In this document: in pieces, positions 1 to 5,521 of the stretch
How the letters are laid out: each line of letters starts with the position of its first letter
Position numbering within the stretch: the first letter of the stretch is position 1
Assembly (NCBI GenBank): GCA_900548085.1
Contig: URJF01000097.1
Location: 1 to 5,570 of the forward strand
Direction: 5' to 3'
Length of the DNA: 5,570 bases
Source: an uncultured Oscillospiraceae bacterium
GTDB lineage: Bacteria > Bacillota > Clostridia > Oscillospirales > Acutalibacteraceae
Notes under the pieces: generated by a model
The model's input: the letters and a program-made list of their open reading frames with translations, nothing else
Databases searched by the model: none
What the model was told of the DNA's origin: nothing
Program-made: the position numbers and the translations under genes

Positions 1-1271
1 TCGATAGTACCGCCCTTCTTATAATAGCGGGTTTCCTTTGTACGCTGATTGCAGAACACAAAGCCGAAGTTCGAGGTATCGGACTCAATAGAGGTAACAC
101 CTGTGTAAACCCAAACATCATCGTCCATAGCGATATAGCCGTTACCGGAAGAAGTTACATTTACATCATTCTGGAATATAATTGAGTTCCAAAATCCCTT
201 AGCGAGCTTACCGTGATAGTTGTACTGCTCTACCAAAAGGTCTGCGCTGTACACAACATCTATCCAATTAAGCGACTTATTTTTCTTAATAGTCTCTATG
301 CTGTAATATTGGCTTTCACCGTTCAATGCACTGGTAATGATAGCACCTTTAACATCCGTACCACCGAAAAGTCCTATTGTCTTATCAAGTACCGGTGTAA
401 TCCAATACGGCTTGCCCAAATCGTCTATCTCAAAATTAGGTGTATCCATAATGGCTGTAGGATACTGGAAGCGCAGGTGTCTAACAAGTTTTTCATTAAA
501 CAATTCTGTAGGCGAATACTTTATTCCTTCGCCAAACTGCTGAATACAGTTTACAGCCTGAACCTTTTGGCTCACAACATCCACAAGCATATATGCCGGC
601 AGACCGTTCTTTGTGTTGTTCAGCCACTTGAACACATTTGCATATTCGAGATATGCTACTCTGACAGGTCTGTTCTTATAGTTAATCTGTGTAGAGCTAG
701 ATGACACAACATACTGGCTCTTGTACTCTGACAAGCTACCTAACTGCTGGTCTGCAAGAACCTTTGCGGTAGATGCATCAAGTCTCGGAACTTCGTCATA
801 ATTGATTTCTTCAAAATCCTTGCTGAAATCACTGCTCTTAACAGTCATAAGGTCACTGTAATCGTGTGCTCTGAACAATGTACAGCCTACCAAAAATCCG
901 ATGAGCATAACCAACAGCAGTACGCCGACAATTATAATCGGGAACTTAGACTGCTTTTTGAAATATTCCTTGCGTTCTATCTTTTTCGTTGCTCCGATAA
1001 GGAGATAGAAAGACGCCATAAATATCGCAATCAAAACAAATACAAAAATATAAAGGTCGGTTGACTTAAAATTAAGTGCCGGTATCATCATATAGTAAAC
1101 TATACCGCCGCCGAGTATTGTTATCAACAATGAAAGCAGCACCTTCTGTCCGAGCTTAGGCGGTTTTACTACCACATCCACATCGTCCTTAGAGGGCCAT
1201 TTGAATTTTGACTTGAAGTTTTCGATAACCTCATCTGCGTCATAATCCATATTTGGAATTTTATCGCTCAT
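1..1271 (-). CDS. Three-pass membrane protein with large extracytoplasmic domain, partial (3' end outside window)
   Basis: I do not recognise a named family. The frame is open from ATG at 1271 to the left edge, giving 423 residues with no stop, so the C-terminus is missing. The start is supported by ACGGAG at 1279-1284, 7 nt upstream. Residues 1-42 are hydrophilic and cytoplasmic. Three hydrophobic segments follow at about 43-67, 73-93 and 110-132. The loop between segments 2 and 3 is rich in Lys/Arg (KKIERKEYFKKQSK), which by the positive-inside rule places the N-terminus inside and everything after 133 outside. The exported part (about 290 residues seen) is rich in aromatic and beta-type sequence; stretches near 225-242 and 287-320 loosely recall PepSY-like strand patterns, which is only an impression. 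It has its own promoter with a dyad over the -10 box and lies downstream of a terminated deacetylase gene, so it is probably a separate transcription unit. That it is a real gene is nearly certain; its function is unknown. Confidence 0.9.
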   Translation of the reverse strand, partial: MSDKIPNMDYDADEVIENFKSKFKWPSKDDVDVVVKPPKLGQKVLLSLLITILGGGIVYYMMIPALNFKSTDLYIFVFVLIAIFMASFYLLIGATKKIERKEYFKKQSKFPIIIVGVLLLVMLIGFLVGCTLFRAHDYSDLMTVKSSDFSKDFEEINYDEVPRLDASTAKVLADQQLGSLSEYKSQYVVSSSSTQINYKNRPVRVAYLEYANVFKWLNNTKNGLPAYMLVDVVSQKVQAVNCIQQFGEGIKYSPTELFNEKLVRHLRFQYPTAIMDTPNFEIDDLGKPYWITPVLDKTIGLFGGTDVKGAIITSALNGESQYYSIETIKKNKSLNWIDVVYSADLLVEQYNYHGKLAKGFWNSIIFQNDVNVTSSGNGYIAMDDDVWVYTGVTSIESDTSNFGFVFCNQRTKETRYYKKGGTI

Positions 1272-1292
1272 AAAAATTCTCCGTTCTAAATT

Positions 1293-1319
1293 AGTGTATT
1301 AATTATACAATAATACACT
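1293..1319. promoter_or_regulatory. 27-bp inverted repeat over the -10 box, candidate repressor operator
   Basis: Perfect 8-bp arms AGTGTATT (1293-1300) and AATACACT (1312-1319) flank an 11-bp centre that contains most of the TATAAT box of the membrane-protein gene. The dyad thus covers the -10 element and the start-site region, a typical place for a repressor. The outer half sites, AGTGTA and TACACT, match the half sites I recall for the GntR-family regulator YtrA of Bacillus subtilis, but the gap here is 15 bp rather than about 13. No regulator gene is in the window, so the regulator is inferred only. Confidence 0.5.
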
Positions 1320-1331
1320 CTGTGTAGTCAA
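1302..1331 (-). promoter_or_regulatory. Sigma-A-type promoter of the membrane-protein gene
   Basis: On the minus strand TTGACT (1331-1326) is followed after 18 nt by a perfect TATAAT (1307-1302). The predicted start of transcription falls near 1295, leaving a short leader before the ribosome binding site at 1279-1284 and the ATG at 1271. The -35 box lies directly against the A/T tail of the preceding gene's terminator, so the two units are packed back to back. Confidence 0.8.
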
Positions 1332-1346
1332 GTTAAATATATATTA

Positions 1347-1370
1347 AGGGAGCAGAACCCCCTGCTCCCT
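1347..1370 (-). terminator. Rho-independent terminator after the PIG-L deacetylase gene
   Basis: A perfect 9-bp stem (1347-1355 with 1362-1370; GC-rich arms AGGGAGCAG/CTGCTCCCT) encloses a 6-nt loop. It lies 9 nt beyond the TAA stop of the deacetylase. On the minus strand it is followed by an A/T-rich tail (TAATATATATTTAA), which is mixed rather than a pure T run. Efficiency is therefore likely good but not certain. Confidence 0.8.
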
Positions 1371-1379
1371 AATGATGAA

Positions 1380-2912
1380 TTATTTTATATGCTCAAAAAA
1401 GTCATTCTTTTTCTCATCCTTGCCTACAGTGGTATACACGAGGCCAAACTTCTTGTTAGAATATTTTTTTACAGTGCTGTTGTTCATATCCCAACCGCCG
1501 TGCTGTGACCTGTGCTTGTCAAAAGCGACTGTAGCTACCTGAATAGGTGACTTGCCGTCAAGCTGGCTATAGTGCTTGCTCCAATTCATTGTAATCGGAT
1601 TAGTGTTTGTATAGTGGCAGTAAACCTTTTTCACCTTCCAAGTGCCATACTTTTTGTAGGAACTTTTGTACTTTGTCTTATCCTTTGCAAGCTTTACTGC
1701 TTTCGTCACCAAATAAGATGTGGTTTTGTGAGTCGGGTGACCATACTCGCCGTCCTTGTCGTGAGTCACAATAACATCGGGCCGGTATTCTCTGATTTTC
1801 TCTACCATTTTTCCCAGGACTGCATCTTCGCCGCCCCAATCCTTTAGCGTTCCCGAAACGCCTTTGTGATATCCGCCTATATATCCCATAAAAATGGGAT
1901 AAGTCTTAACGCCCATGGACCACTGACCTGCCAAAGCCTCTCTTACTCGCAAACGGTCTGTACCGGACATATACATTGTGTACACATTCTTGTGCCTAAC
2001 ATTGTTATAGTATGGAATTGTACCGCCGAAAAACAACAGTTCATCATCACGGTGGGCAGATATTACCATAAGGTCGCAGTTCTTTGCCTTAGGTGTTTGC
2101 CACTGCTCTACCGAAGGGCCTACCTTGCCTTTTTCGTACACTCGGAGTGTGCAGATTCCGTTGTTGCCCTTTTCTTTTTTTAGATTTATCGTAACCTTAA
2201 CGGTATTTTTGTTCAGCTTATAGTAATTATGAATTTTGCCAAATGACTTGCCTGTGTACTTGTTCAGCACCTTGCCGTTTTCGTCATAAGACTTAAAGGT
2301 ATAATCGTTTTTGGTCAGATGCCATTTTATCAGTATTCCGTCAGGCGTTTTGTCTTTTGGCATTGTTATAGTCATTTTTCCGCCGGTCCAAGTGGTGTCG
2401 ATGTCGTTGTCTGTAACATTTTTCGCCTTGCCCTTTGACACAGTCACCTTGCACTTTGGTGTCATATGCTTAGGCTCTTTTGCCGCTCCCAAAACAGTAA
2501 AGTTTCGGCGAATCAGAATTTTGTTTCCGTCAGTATCAGTGAGAGTATATCTCAACTGTTTTTCACCTGAAGACAACTTTCCAAACTTAATCTTAGAGTC
2601 ATAGTCCTTTAGTTTAACGGTTTTTGATGATATATTTTTTCCGTAAAAAGTGTCGTTCTTGAATTGGTTGCGATCATACACCGACACTTCTACTCTCTCT
2701 ATATTTTTGTTAGCCGTCAACTTTCCTGAAATAGAGAAGGAGGCTCCCTTTTTCAGTACAGTAGGGCGTCGCAAATCCGACGAGGTCACTTTGAGTTCGC
2801 CTTTTTTATATGTCGCCGCCTGTGCATTAAGCTGTACGGTAAACAAACATACTAATGCTGTCAAAACTGCTACGATAACCGCAACAGCAGATGTGCTTTT
2901 TCTTTTAACCAT
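1380..2912 (-). CDS. Secreted PIG-L (LmbE-like) family de-N-acetylase with Ig-like and discoidin-like modules
   Basis: Predicted zinc-dependent amidase that removes acetyl groups from N-acetylated sugars; the substrate is unknown, with cell-wall or host glycans plausible because it is exported. Start: ATG 2912 with a perfect AGGAGG (2918-2923) 5 nt upstream. Residues 1-33 are a Sec signal peptide (basic MVKRK, hydrophobic core, AQA/ATY-like cleavage site). About 38-141 is an Ig-like beta module; about 152-262 is a discoidin (F5/8 C)-like module, with TDNDIDTTW near 167-175. The PIG-L catalytic domain spans about 278-500. Its first metal/catalytic motif is AHRDDE (286-291), where the usual Pro is Arg. 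The second is H384 with GHPTH (391-395), supplying the third metal-binding His. A late KHRSQHGG (466-473) fits the family's C-terminal His region. At 510 residues it is about twice a bare PIG-L domain because of the N-terminal modules. It ends in TAA and is followed by its own terminator. Family call is firm; export is well supported; substrate is inference. Confidence 0.93.
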   Translation of the reverse strand: MVKRKSTSAVAVIVAVLTALVCLFTVQLNAQAATYKKGELKVTSSDLRRPTVLKKGASFSISGKLTANKNIERVEVSVYDRNQFKNDTFYGKNISSKTVKLKDYDSKIKFGKLSSGEKQLRYTLTDTDGNKILIRRNFTVLGAAKEPKHMTPKCKVTVSKGKAKNVTDNDIDTTWTGGKMTITMPKDKTPDGILIKWHLTKNDYTFKSYDENGKVLNKYTGKSFGKIHNYYKLNKNTVKVTINLKKEKGNNGICTLRVYEKGKVGPSVEQWQTPKAKNCDLMVISAHRDDELLFFGGTIPYYNNVRHKNVYTMYMSGTDRLRVREALAGQWSMGVKTYPIFMGYIGGYHKGVSGTLKDWGGEDAVLGKMVEKIREYRPDVIVTHDKDGEYGHPTHKTTSYLVTKAVKLAKDKTKYKSSYKKYGTWKVKKVYCHYTNTNPITMNWSKHYSQLDGKSPIQVATVAFDKHRSQHGGWDMNNSTVKKYSNKKFGLVYTTVGKDEKKNDFFEHIK

Positions 2913-2933
2913 TGCTTCCTCCTAAAGAAACAC

Positions 2934-2961
2934 AAGGACGGCACATAACTGTACCGCCCTT
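2934..2961 (-). terminator. Hairpin terminator downstream of the lipoprotein gene
   Basis: Arms 2934-2944 and 2951-2961 pair over 11 bp around a 6-nt loop. Two positions pair only as G-U in the minus-strand RNA; in plus-strand RNA they would be A-C mismatches. This shows the structure is meant for leftward transcription. It starts 26 nt past the TAA at 2988-2990. The following tail (GTGTTTCTTTAGG) is T-rich but runs straight into the deacetylase ribosome binding site at 2923-2918, so the hairpin also sits in that gene's leader region. Confidence 0.7.
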
Positions 2962-2970
2962 TTAAGTCAA
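2942..2970 (-). promoter_or_regulatory. Possible promoter of the PIG-L gene, overlapping the hairpin
   Basis: On the minus strand TTGACT (2970-2965) is followed after exactly 17 nt by TATGTG (2947-2942), a weak -10 with three of six consensus bases. The spacer and -10 lie inside the terminator hairpin. Only about 10 nt separate the hairpin from the ribosome binding site, so no promoter fits downstream of it. The gene must use this promoter, one farther upstream, or readthrough from the lipoprotein gene. Confidence 0.3.
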
Positions 2971-2987
2971 ATCAAATACTATAATAA

Positions 2988-3245
2988 TTATGCTCTTGTA
3001 ATGTTTTTCTTTTCCTTAAGCCAATCATCTGTTGCAGGGAAGTGGTTGGTATAAGTGATAGTAACATTAGCACTCTTATCCTTAACTACAGTAATTGTAG
3101 CGTGAGTAACAGATACCTGTGCAATCATGGTGTAATCAGCTTCGACAATTTCCTTAGTCTTTGTGTTGATTTTAACCTTACCGGTGCCGCCCTTGTAAAG
3201 AACCTTTACGTTGTCGTTTGCGTCACCCTGCTCAAACTTAAGAAT
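2988..3245 (-). pseudogene. Severed C-terminal part of the lipoprotein gene, in frame after an internal TAG
   Basis: Directly after the TAG at 3248-3246, the same reading frame continues for 85 sense codons to TAA at 2990-2988. The encoded stretch starts ILKFEQGDANDN and ends KKNITRA. It has the alternating hydrophobic/polar pattern of beta strands (for example TGKVKINTKTKEIVEADYT and ANVTITYTNH) and uses the same codons as the upstream part. It has no start codon with a ribosome binding site at its head, so it is unlikely to be an independent gene. The hairpin terminator follows the TAA rather than the TAG. I read it as the original C-terminus of a protein of about 324 residues, lost through a nonsense change or a sequence error, unless the TAG is read through. 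Confidence 0.8.
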
Positions 3246-3962
3246 CTAGATTGTAGCTACTGTGCCGGTGATATCACCGAGAGCCATGAAGAATGAACCC
3301 TGGTTGCCTTCGCCACGGAATGCAGACTCTTCTTCTTTTGGCTGAAGTGTCATTGTGATAGTTCCGTCGCCGTTGTCAACGATGTTTGCATCAAGAAGAT
3401 TTTCGCCCTTTAATGCAGAAGTTCTGAAGTCATGGTCATTCTTTCTTGTCTTATCATCAAGGTTGTTATCGAGTTTAGGATCTCTGTTTGTACTTGGTAC
3501 AAGACCATATGCGTTAGGTGCAAACATACCGCCAACAATACCTGGAACGAGCTTCTTGATAGCTGCATTTTCTTTGCCGTCGATGAGGATGTTGCCTACA
3601 TTAAGGTCCTCAGAACCGATAAGCTTGTAGTAAGTCTTCTTTTCGCCGTTATCGATATAATCTGCAGTAAGAGTCTTGGTGTAGTTATAAGCCTGAACAT
3701 AGTAGTTAGCTACATCGTCAAGAGTCTTAAATTCTACTCCGCCGTATGTACCTGCCTTAAACGATGAGTCAAGAACCGATTTGTCCTCTTCCTCGCCTGA
3801 ATCGGCATTTTCGTCAGTCTTCTTCCAATCGCCGGACTTAACTTCCTTGATTGCTTGGATTGTGCCGTTGGTAACATAGTTGAGCTTTGCGCAGCCTGCA
3901 AGAGAAGCAACAAGAGCAGCAACAAGCACAAGGCACAAAATTGATTTGAGTGTTTTTTTCAT
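3246..3962 (-). CDS. Putative lipoprotein, N-terminal 238 residues before an in-frame TAG
   Basis: Function unknown; I do not recognise a named domain. From ATG 3962 the protein opens with MKKTLKSILCLVLVAALVAS and a lipobox LAGC with the acylated Cys at 24, so it should be anchored on the outer face of the membrane. Residues 25-65 form an acidic linker. The folded region from about 66 includes GTYGGVEFKTLDDVANYYVQ and a DNGDGTITMTLQP strand near 197-208. ATG 3962 is preceded by AAGGGG (3978-3973) with a 10-nt gap. An upstream in-frame ATG at 3998 has AGGA at 5 nt and would add 12 residues (MRTYITERGFPT). I prefer 3962 because it gives a standard short basic lipoprotein signal, but 3998 cannot be excluded. 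The TAG at 3248-3246 interrupts an otherwise continuous frame, so as written the product lacks its last quarter. Confidence 0.8.
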   Translation of the reverse strand: MKKTLKSILCLVLVAALVASLAGCAKLNYVTNGTIQAIKEVKSGDWKKTDENADSGEEEDKSVLDSSFKAGTYGGVEFKTLDDVANYYVQAYNYTKTLTADYIDNGEKKTYYKLIGSEDLNVGNILIDGKENAAIKKLVPGIVGGMFAPNAYGLVPSTNRDPKLDNNLDDKTRKNDHDFRTSALKGENLLDANIVDNGDGTITMTLQPKEEESAFRGEGNQGSFFMALGDITGTVATI

Positions 3963-4027
3963 TGTTGGGAATCCCCTTTCCGTGATATATGTTCTCATAT
4001 TCGTCCTGTAGAAAACATTACATACTA

Positions 4028-4056
4028 AATTTATTATAATTTGACCAAAAAGTCAA
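4028..4056 (-). promoter_or_regulatory. Candidate promoter of the lipoprotein gene
   Basis: On the minus strand TTGACT (4056-4051) lies 17 nt before TAAATT (4033-4028), a -10 with four of six consensus bases. A perfect TATAAT at 4038-4033 overlaps, but it is only 12 nt from that -35 and has no good -35 of its own. The -35 is also one arm of a small dyad, TTGAC-6-GTCAA (4041-4056). Transcription would start near 4021, just upstream of both possible start codons. The region is probably right; the exact boxes are uncertain. Confidence 0.5.
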
Positions 4057-4107
4057 TAGGTAAATCGAAAATACTTGTAAAAGATTTGAAAATTATTTCT
4101 CAATCGG

Positions 4108-4136
4108 TTGTTTAGACCTCTCTAATGTGTTATAAT
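4108..4136 (+). promoter_or_regulatory. Extended -10 promoter of the zinc-ribbon operon
   Basis: TTGTTT (4108-4113), a 17-nt spacer and TATAAT (4131-4136), with TGT directly before the -10 (TGTTATAAT), form a strong sigma-A-type promoter. The leader to ATG 4190 is about 47 nt and carries GGAGG at 4178-4182. The 11-mer AATGTGTTATA around the -10 recurs exactly at the tRNA promoter (5477-5487). Confidence 0.8.
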
Positions 4137-4189
4137 TCCAATAAATCAGACAGAATTTTATACTATTCTATATAAATGGAGGAAACACT

Positions 4190-4963
4190 ATGAGATGCAA
4201 AAACTGCGGCTCCGAAAATGATGATAATCTGTATATATGCCAAAATTGCGGCTCTCCGCTTTACGACGAGTCGGACGACCCGAGGGATATCGGCAAAACA
4301 AAGGTAGTACCAAACCTCGACCAAAACGATTTGGACAACTACAATAATGCCGACAACGACGACCTTATGGCACGACGTCAGCAGCGTCTCCAAAAAGAAA
4401 AGCAACAAAAGGAAGATAAAAAGCAAAAACAAACCGTAGCGCTTATTATAGTATTGGTTATTGTTCTTATTGCAATTATCTCCACAACCATTGCTGTAGT
4501 TGCTCACTCAAAAAAGCAAATCAACACCCAGCCAAACACAGACAGCAATACCGTATCTGACAGTATAAGCCGTGATACATCATCTTCTACCGCTTATACT
4601 TCGTCATCCACATCCACCACTACCACCACATCTACTACCACTACAACAACTTCTACCACATCTACTACCAAGAGAACTACTACCACTACCACAACAAAGC
4701 CGGCTAAAACATACGATGTTAACCTTAGCTGTAACGAGGGCGGTGAAGTGGAATCCAACGGCAAAACCGCCAACGACGGAACATATACCGAAGGCTCTAC
4801 AGTTACTATCATAGCCCGTCCCGACGATGGCTACACTTTTGACGGTTGGTACAGCGGCAACAAAAAAGTTTCCGGCAGCACAAAGTTTTCGTTCAAGATA
4901 AACGGCAACAAGAGCTACAATGCTGTTTTTGTTCCATCCGGTGACAGCACCGACTATGAATAA
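4190..4963 (+). CDS. Zinc-ribbon, single-pass membrane protein with Thr-rich linker and InlB-like repeat
   Basis: The 257-residue protein has a clear modular layout. Residues 3-20 are a CxxC...CxxC zinc ribbon (C3, C6, C17, C20). Residues 21-60 are acidic and Asn/Asp-rich. Residues 61-81 are a Lys/Arg/Gln-rich, possibly helical stretch. A transmembrane segment lies at about 82-105. A Ser/Thr-rich linker covers 129-169, and residues 174-247 form one divergent InlB B-repeat-like module (VTIIARPDDGYTFDGWY... ending YNAVF). The basic flank before the segment predicts the zinc ribbon inside and the repeat module outside. The start at ATG 4190 is set by GGAGG with a 7-nt gap and a strong promoter upstream. 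Zinc-ribbon membrane proteins of this shape are common in Clostridia; their function is generally unknown. A role in sensing or in holding envelope partners is possible but unproven. It ends in TAA, 25 nt before the next gene. Confidence 0.9.
   Translation: MRCKNCGSENDDNLYICQNCGSPLYDESDDPRDIGKTKVVPNLDQNDLDNYNNADNDDLMARRQQRLQKEKQQKEDKKQKQTVALIIVLVIVLIAIISTTIAVVAHSKKQINTQPNTDSNTVSDSISRDTSSSTAYTSSSTSTTTTTSTTTTTTSTTSTTKRTTTTTTTKPAKTYDVNLSCNEGGEVESNGKTANDGTYTEGSTVTIIARPDDGYTFDGWYSGNKKVSGSTKFSFKINGNKSYNAVFVPSGDSTDYE
4604..4696 (+). repeat. Low-complexity Thr/Ser codon tract inside the zinc-ribbon gene
   Basis: The tract consists of ACC/ACT/ACA and TCT/TCC codons. The + strand has no G from 4604 to 4671. 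A 16-bp unit, ACCACATCTACTACCA, occurs at 4625-4640 and again at 4655-4670, a 30-bp period, so the linker may change length by slippage or unequal exchange in whole-codon steps. It encodes the extracellular spacer between the membrane segment and the InlB-like module. Confidence 0.75.
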
Positions 4964-4977
4964 ACATTCTATACTTT

Positions 4978-4982
4978 AGGTG
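4978..4982 (+). promoter_or_regulatory. Ribosome binding site that sets the start of the C_GCAxxG_C_C gene
   Basis: AGGTG lies 6 nt before ATG 4989. An in-frame GTG at 4980-4982 could also be read as a start, but it is part of this site and has no good binding site of its own. ATG 4989 is therefore preferred, dropping three residues (MNI). Confidence 0.7.
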
Positions 4983-4988
4983 AACATT

Positions 4989-5450
4989 ATGACAAAGGGC
5001 GAATCGGCAAAAGAATATTTTAAGAACGGCTACAACTGTGCTCAGGCAGTTGCCATGGCTTTCTGTGACGAAATGGATATGGACGAAAAGGTTGTTGCTA
5101 AACTCGTTTCGGGCTACGGCGGAGGCATGGGCAGAATGAGAGAGGTATGCGGCACAGTGTCCGGCATGGTTTTCGTTCTTTCTGCACTGTACGGATATGA
5201 CGACGCATCTGCGAGAGAAGAAAAAACTCAACTCTACAAAGATATTCAGCAATTAGGTGACCGCTTCAAAGCTGATAACGGCTCTCTTATTTGCCGTGAA
5301 TTGCTCGGACTGCAAAAAAAGGGATTTGACACCCCAACTCCCGCTGAGCGCACTAACGAGTATTACAAAAAGCGCCCCTGTCCCGAGCTGGCAAAATATG
5401 CCGCCGATATTCTCGACGAATTCATCAAATCAAAAGGAACAAAAGAATAA
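4989..5450 (+). CDS. C_GCAxxG_C_C family protein (putative redox-active cysteine protein)
   Basis: A soluble cytoplasmic protein of 153 residues with no signal peptide or membrane segment. The family is defined by a spaced set of cysteines thought to be redox-active or metal-binding; the reaction is not known. Counting from ATG 4989, the pattern is YNCAQAV with C17, then SGYGGGMGRM followed by VCGTVSG with C54 (here Thr stands where the family name has Cys/Ala variation), then C102 in SLICRELLG and C131 in RPCPEL. C26 is extra. The glycine-rich turn before C54 and the C-terminal RPCPELAKYAADIL are typical. Length fits the family. It follows the zinc-ribbon gene by 25 nt with no terminator or obvious promoter between, so they are probably cotranscribed. 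I see no strong terminator before the tRNA promoter. The family call is confident; the biochemical role is not. Confidence 0.88.
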   Translation: MTKGESAKEYFKNGYNCAQAVAMAFCDEMDMDEKVVAKLVSGYGGGMGRMREVCGTVSGMVFVLSALYGYDDASAREEKTQLYKDIQQLGDRFKADNGSLICRELLGLQKKGFDTPTPAERTNEYYKKRPCPELAKYAADILDEFIKSKGTKE

Positions 5451-5460
5451 TAAAAAACTC

Positions 5461-5489
5461 TTGCATTTTTGATTGCAATGTGTTATAGT
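5461..5489 (+). promoter_or_regulatory. Promoter of the tRNA-Arg gene
   Basis: TTGCAT (5461-5466), a 17-nt spacer and TATAGT (5484-5489) with an upstream TG (TGTTATAGT) form a good extended -10 promoter. Transcription would start near 5496, about 26 nt before the mature tRNA 5' end, leaving a short leader to be removed by RNase P. It begins only 10 nt after the stop of the preceding gene. Confidence 0.7.
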
Positions 5490-5521
5490 ATTTTAGCAAA
5501 AGCGAAAGCCGATGCATATGT

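Noticed and set aside
213..704. Open frame of 163 codons on the plus strand
   Set aside because: It lies wholly antisense to the well-supported membrane-protein frame, has no ribosome binding site, and its sequence lacks a recognisable domain.
3246..3248. TAG as proof of a recoded genetic code or pyrrolysine insertion
   Set aside because: A single in-frame TAG in one gene, with no decoding tRNA or pyl gene in the window, is more simply explained by a nonsense change or sequence error.
3042..3296. Plus-strand frame over the 3' part of the lipoprotein gene
   Set aside because: The minus strand there carries the in-frame continuation of the lipoprotein, which explains the long open frame better.
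4041..4056. Small dyad TTGAC-6-GTCAA in the divergent intergenic region as an operator
   Set aside because: The arms are only 5 bp and one of them is the -35 box itself, so chance is a sufficient explanation. It is mentioned only with the promoter.
4163..4507. Minus-strand frame of 114 codons with hydrophobic stretches
   Set aside because: It is antisense to the zinc-ribbon gene; the hydrophobic runs mirror Asn/Asp/Lys codons and the membrane segment of that gene. It also overlaps the rightward leader.
4893..5252. Minus-strand frame of 119 codons
   Set aside because: It is antisense to the C_GCAxxG_C_C gene and the end of the zinc-ribbon gene, with no start signal; composition is that of a shadow frame.
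5461..5478. TTGCA/TGCAA inverted repeat as a terminator of the C_GCAxxG_C_C gene
   Set aside because: The stem is only 5 bp, A/T-rich, has an 8-nt loop and no T run after it. The left arm is better explained as the -35 of the tRNA promoter.
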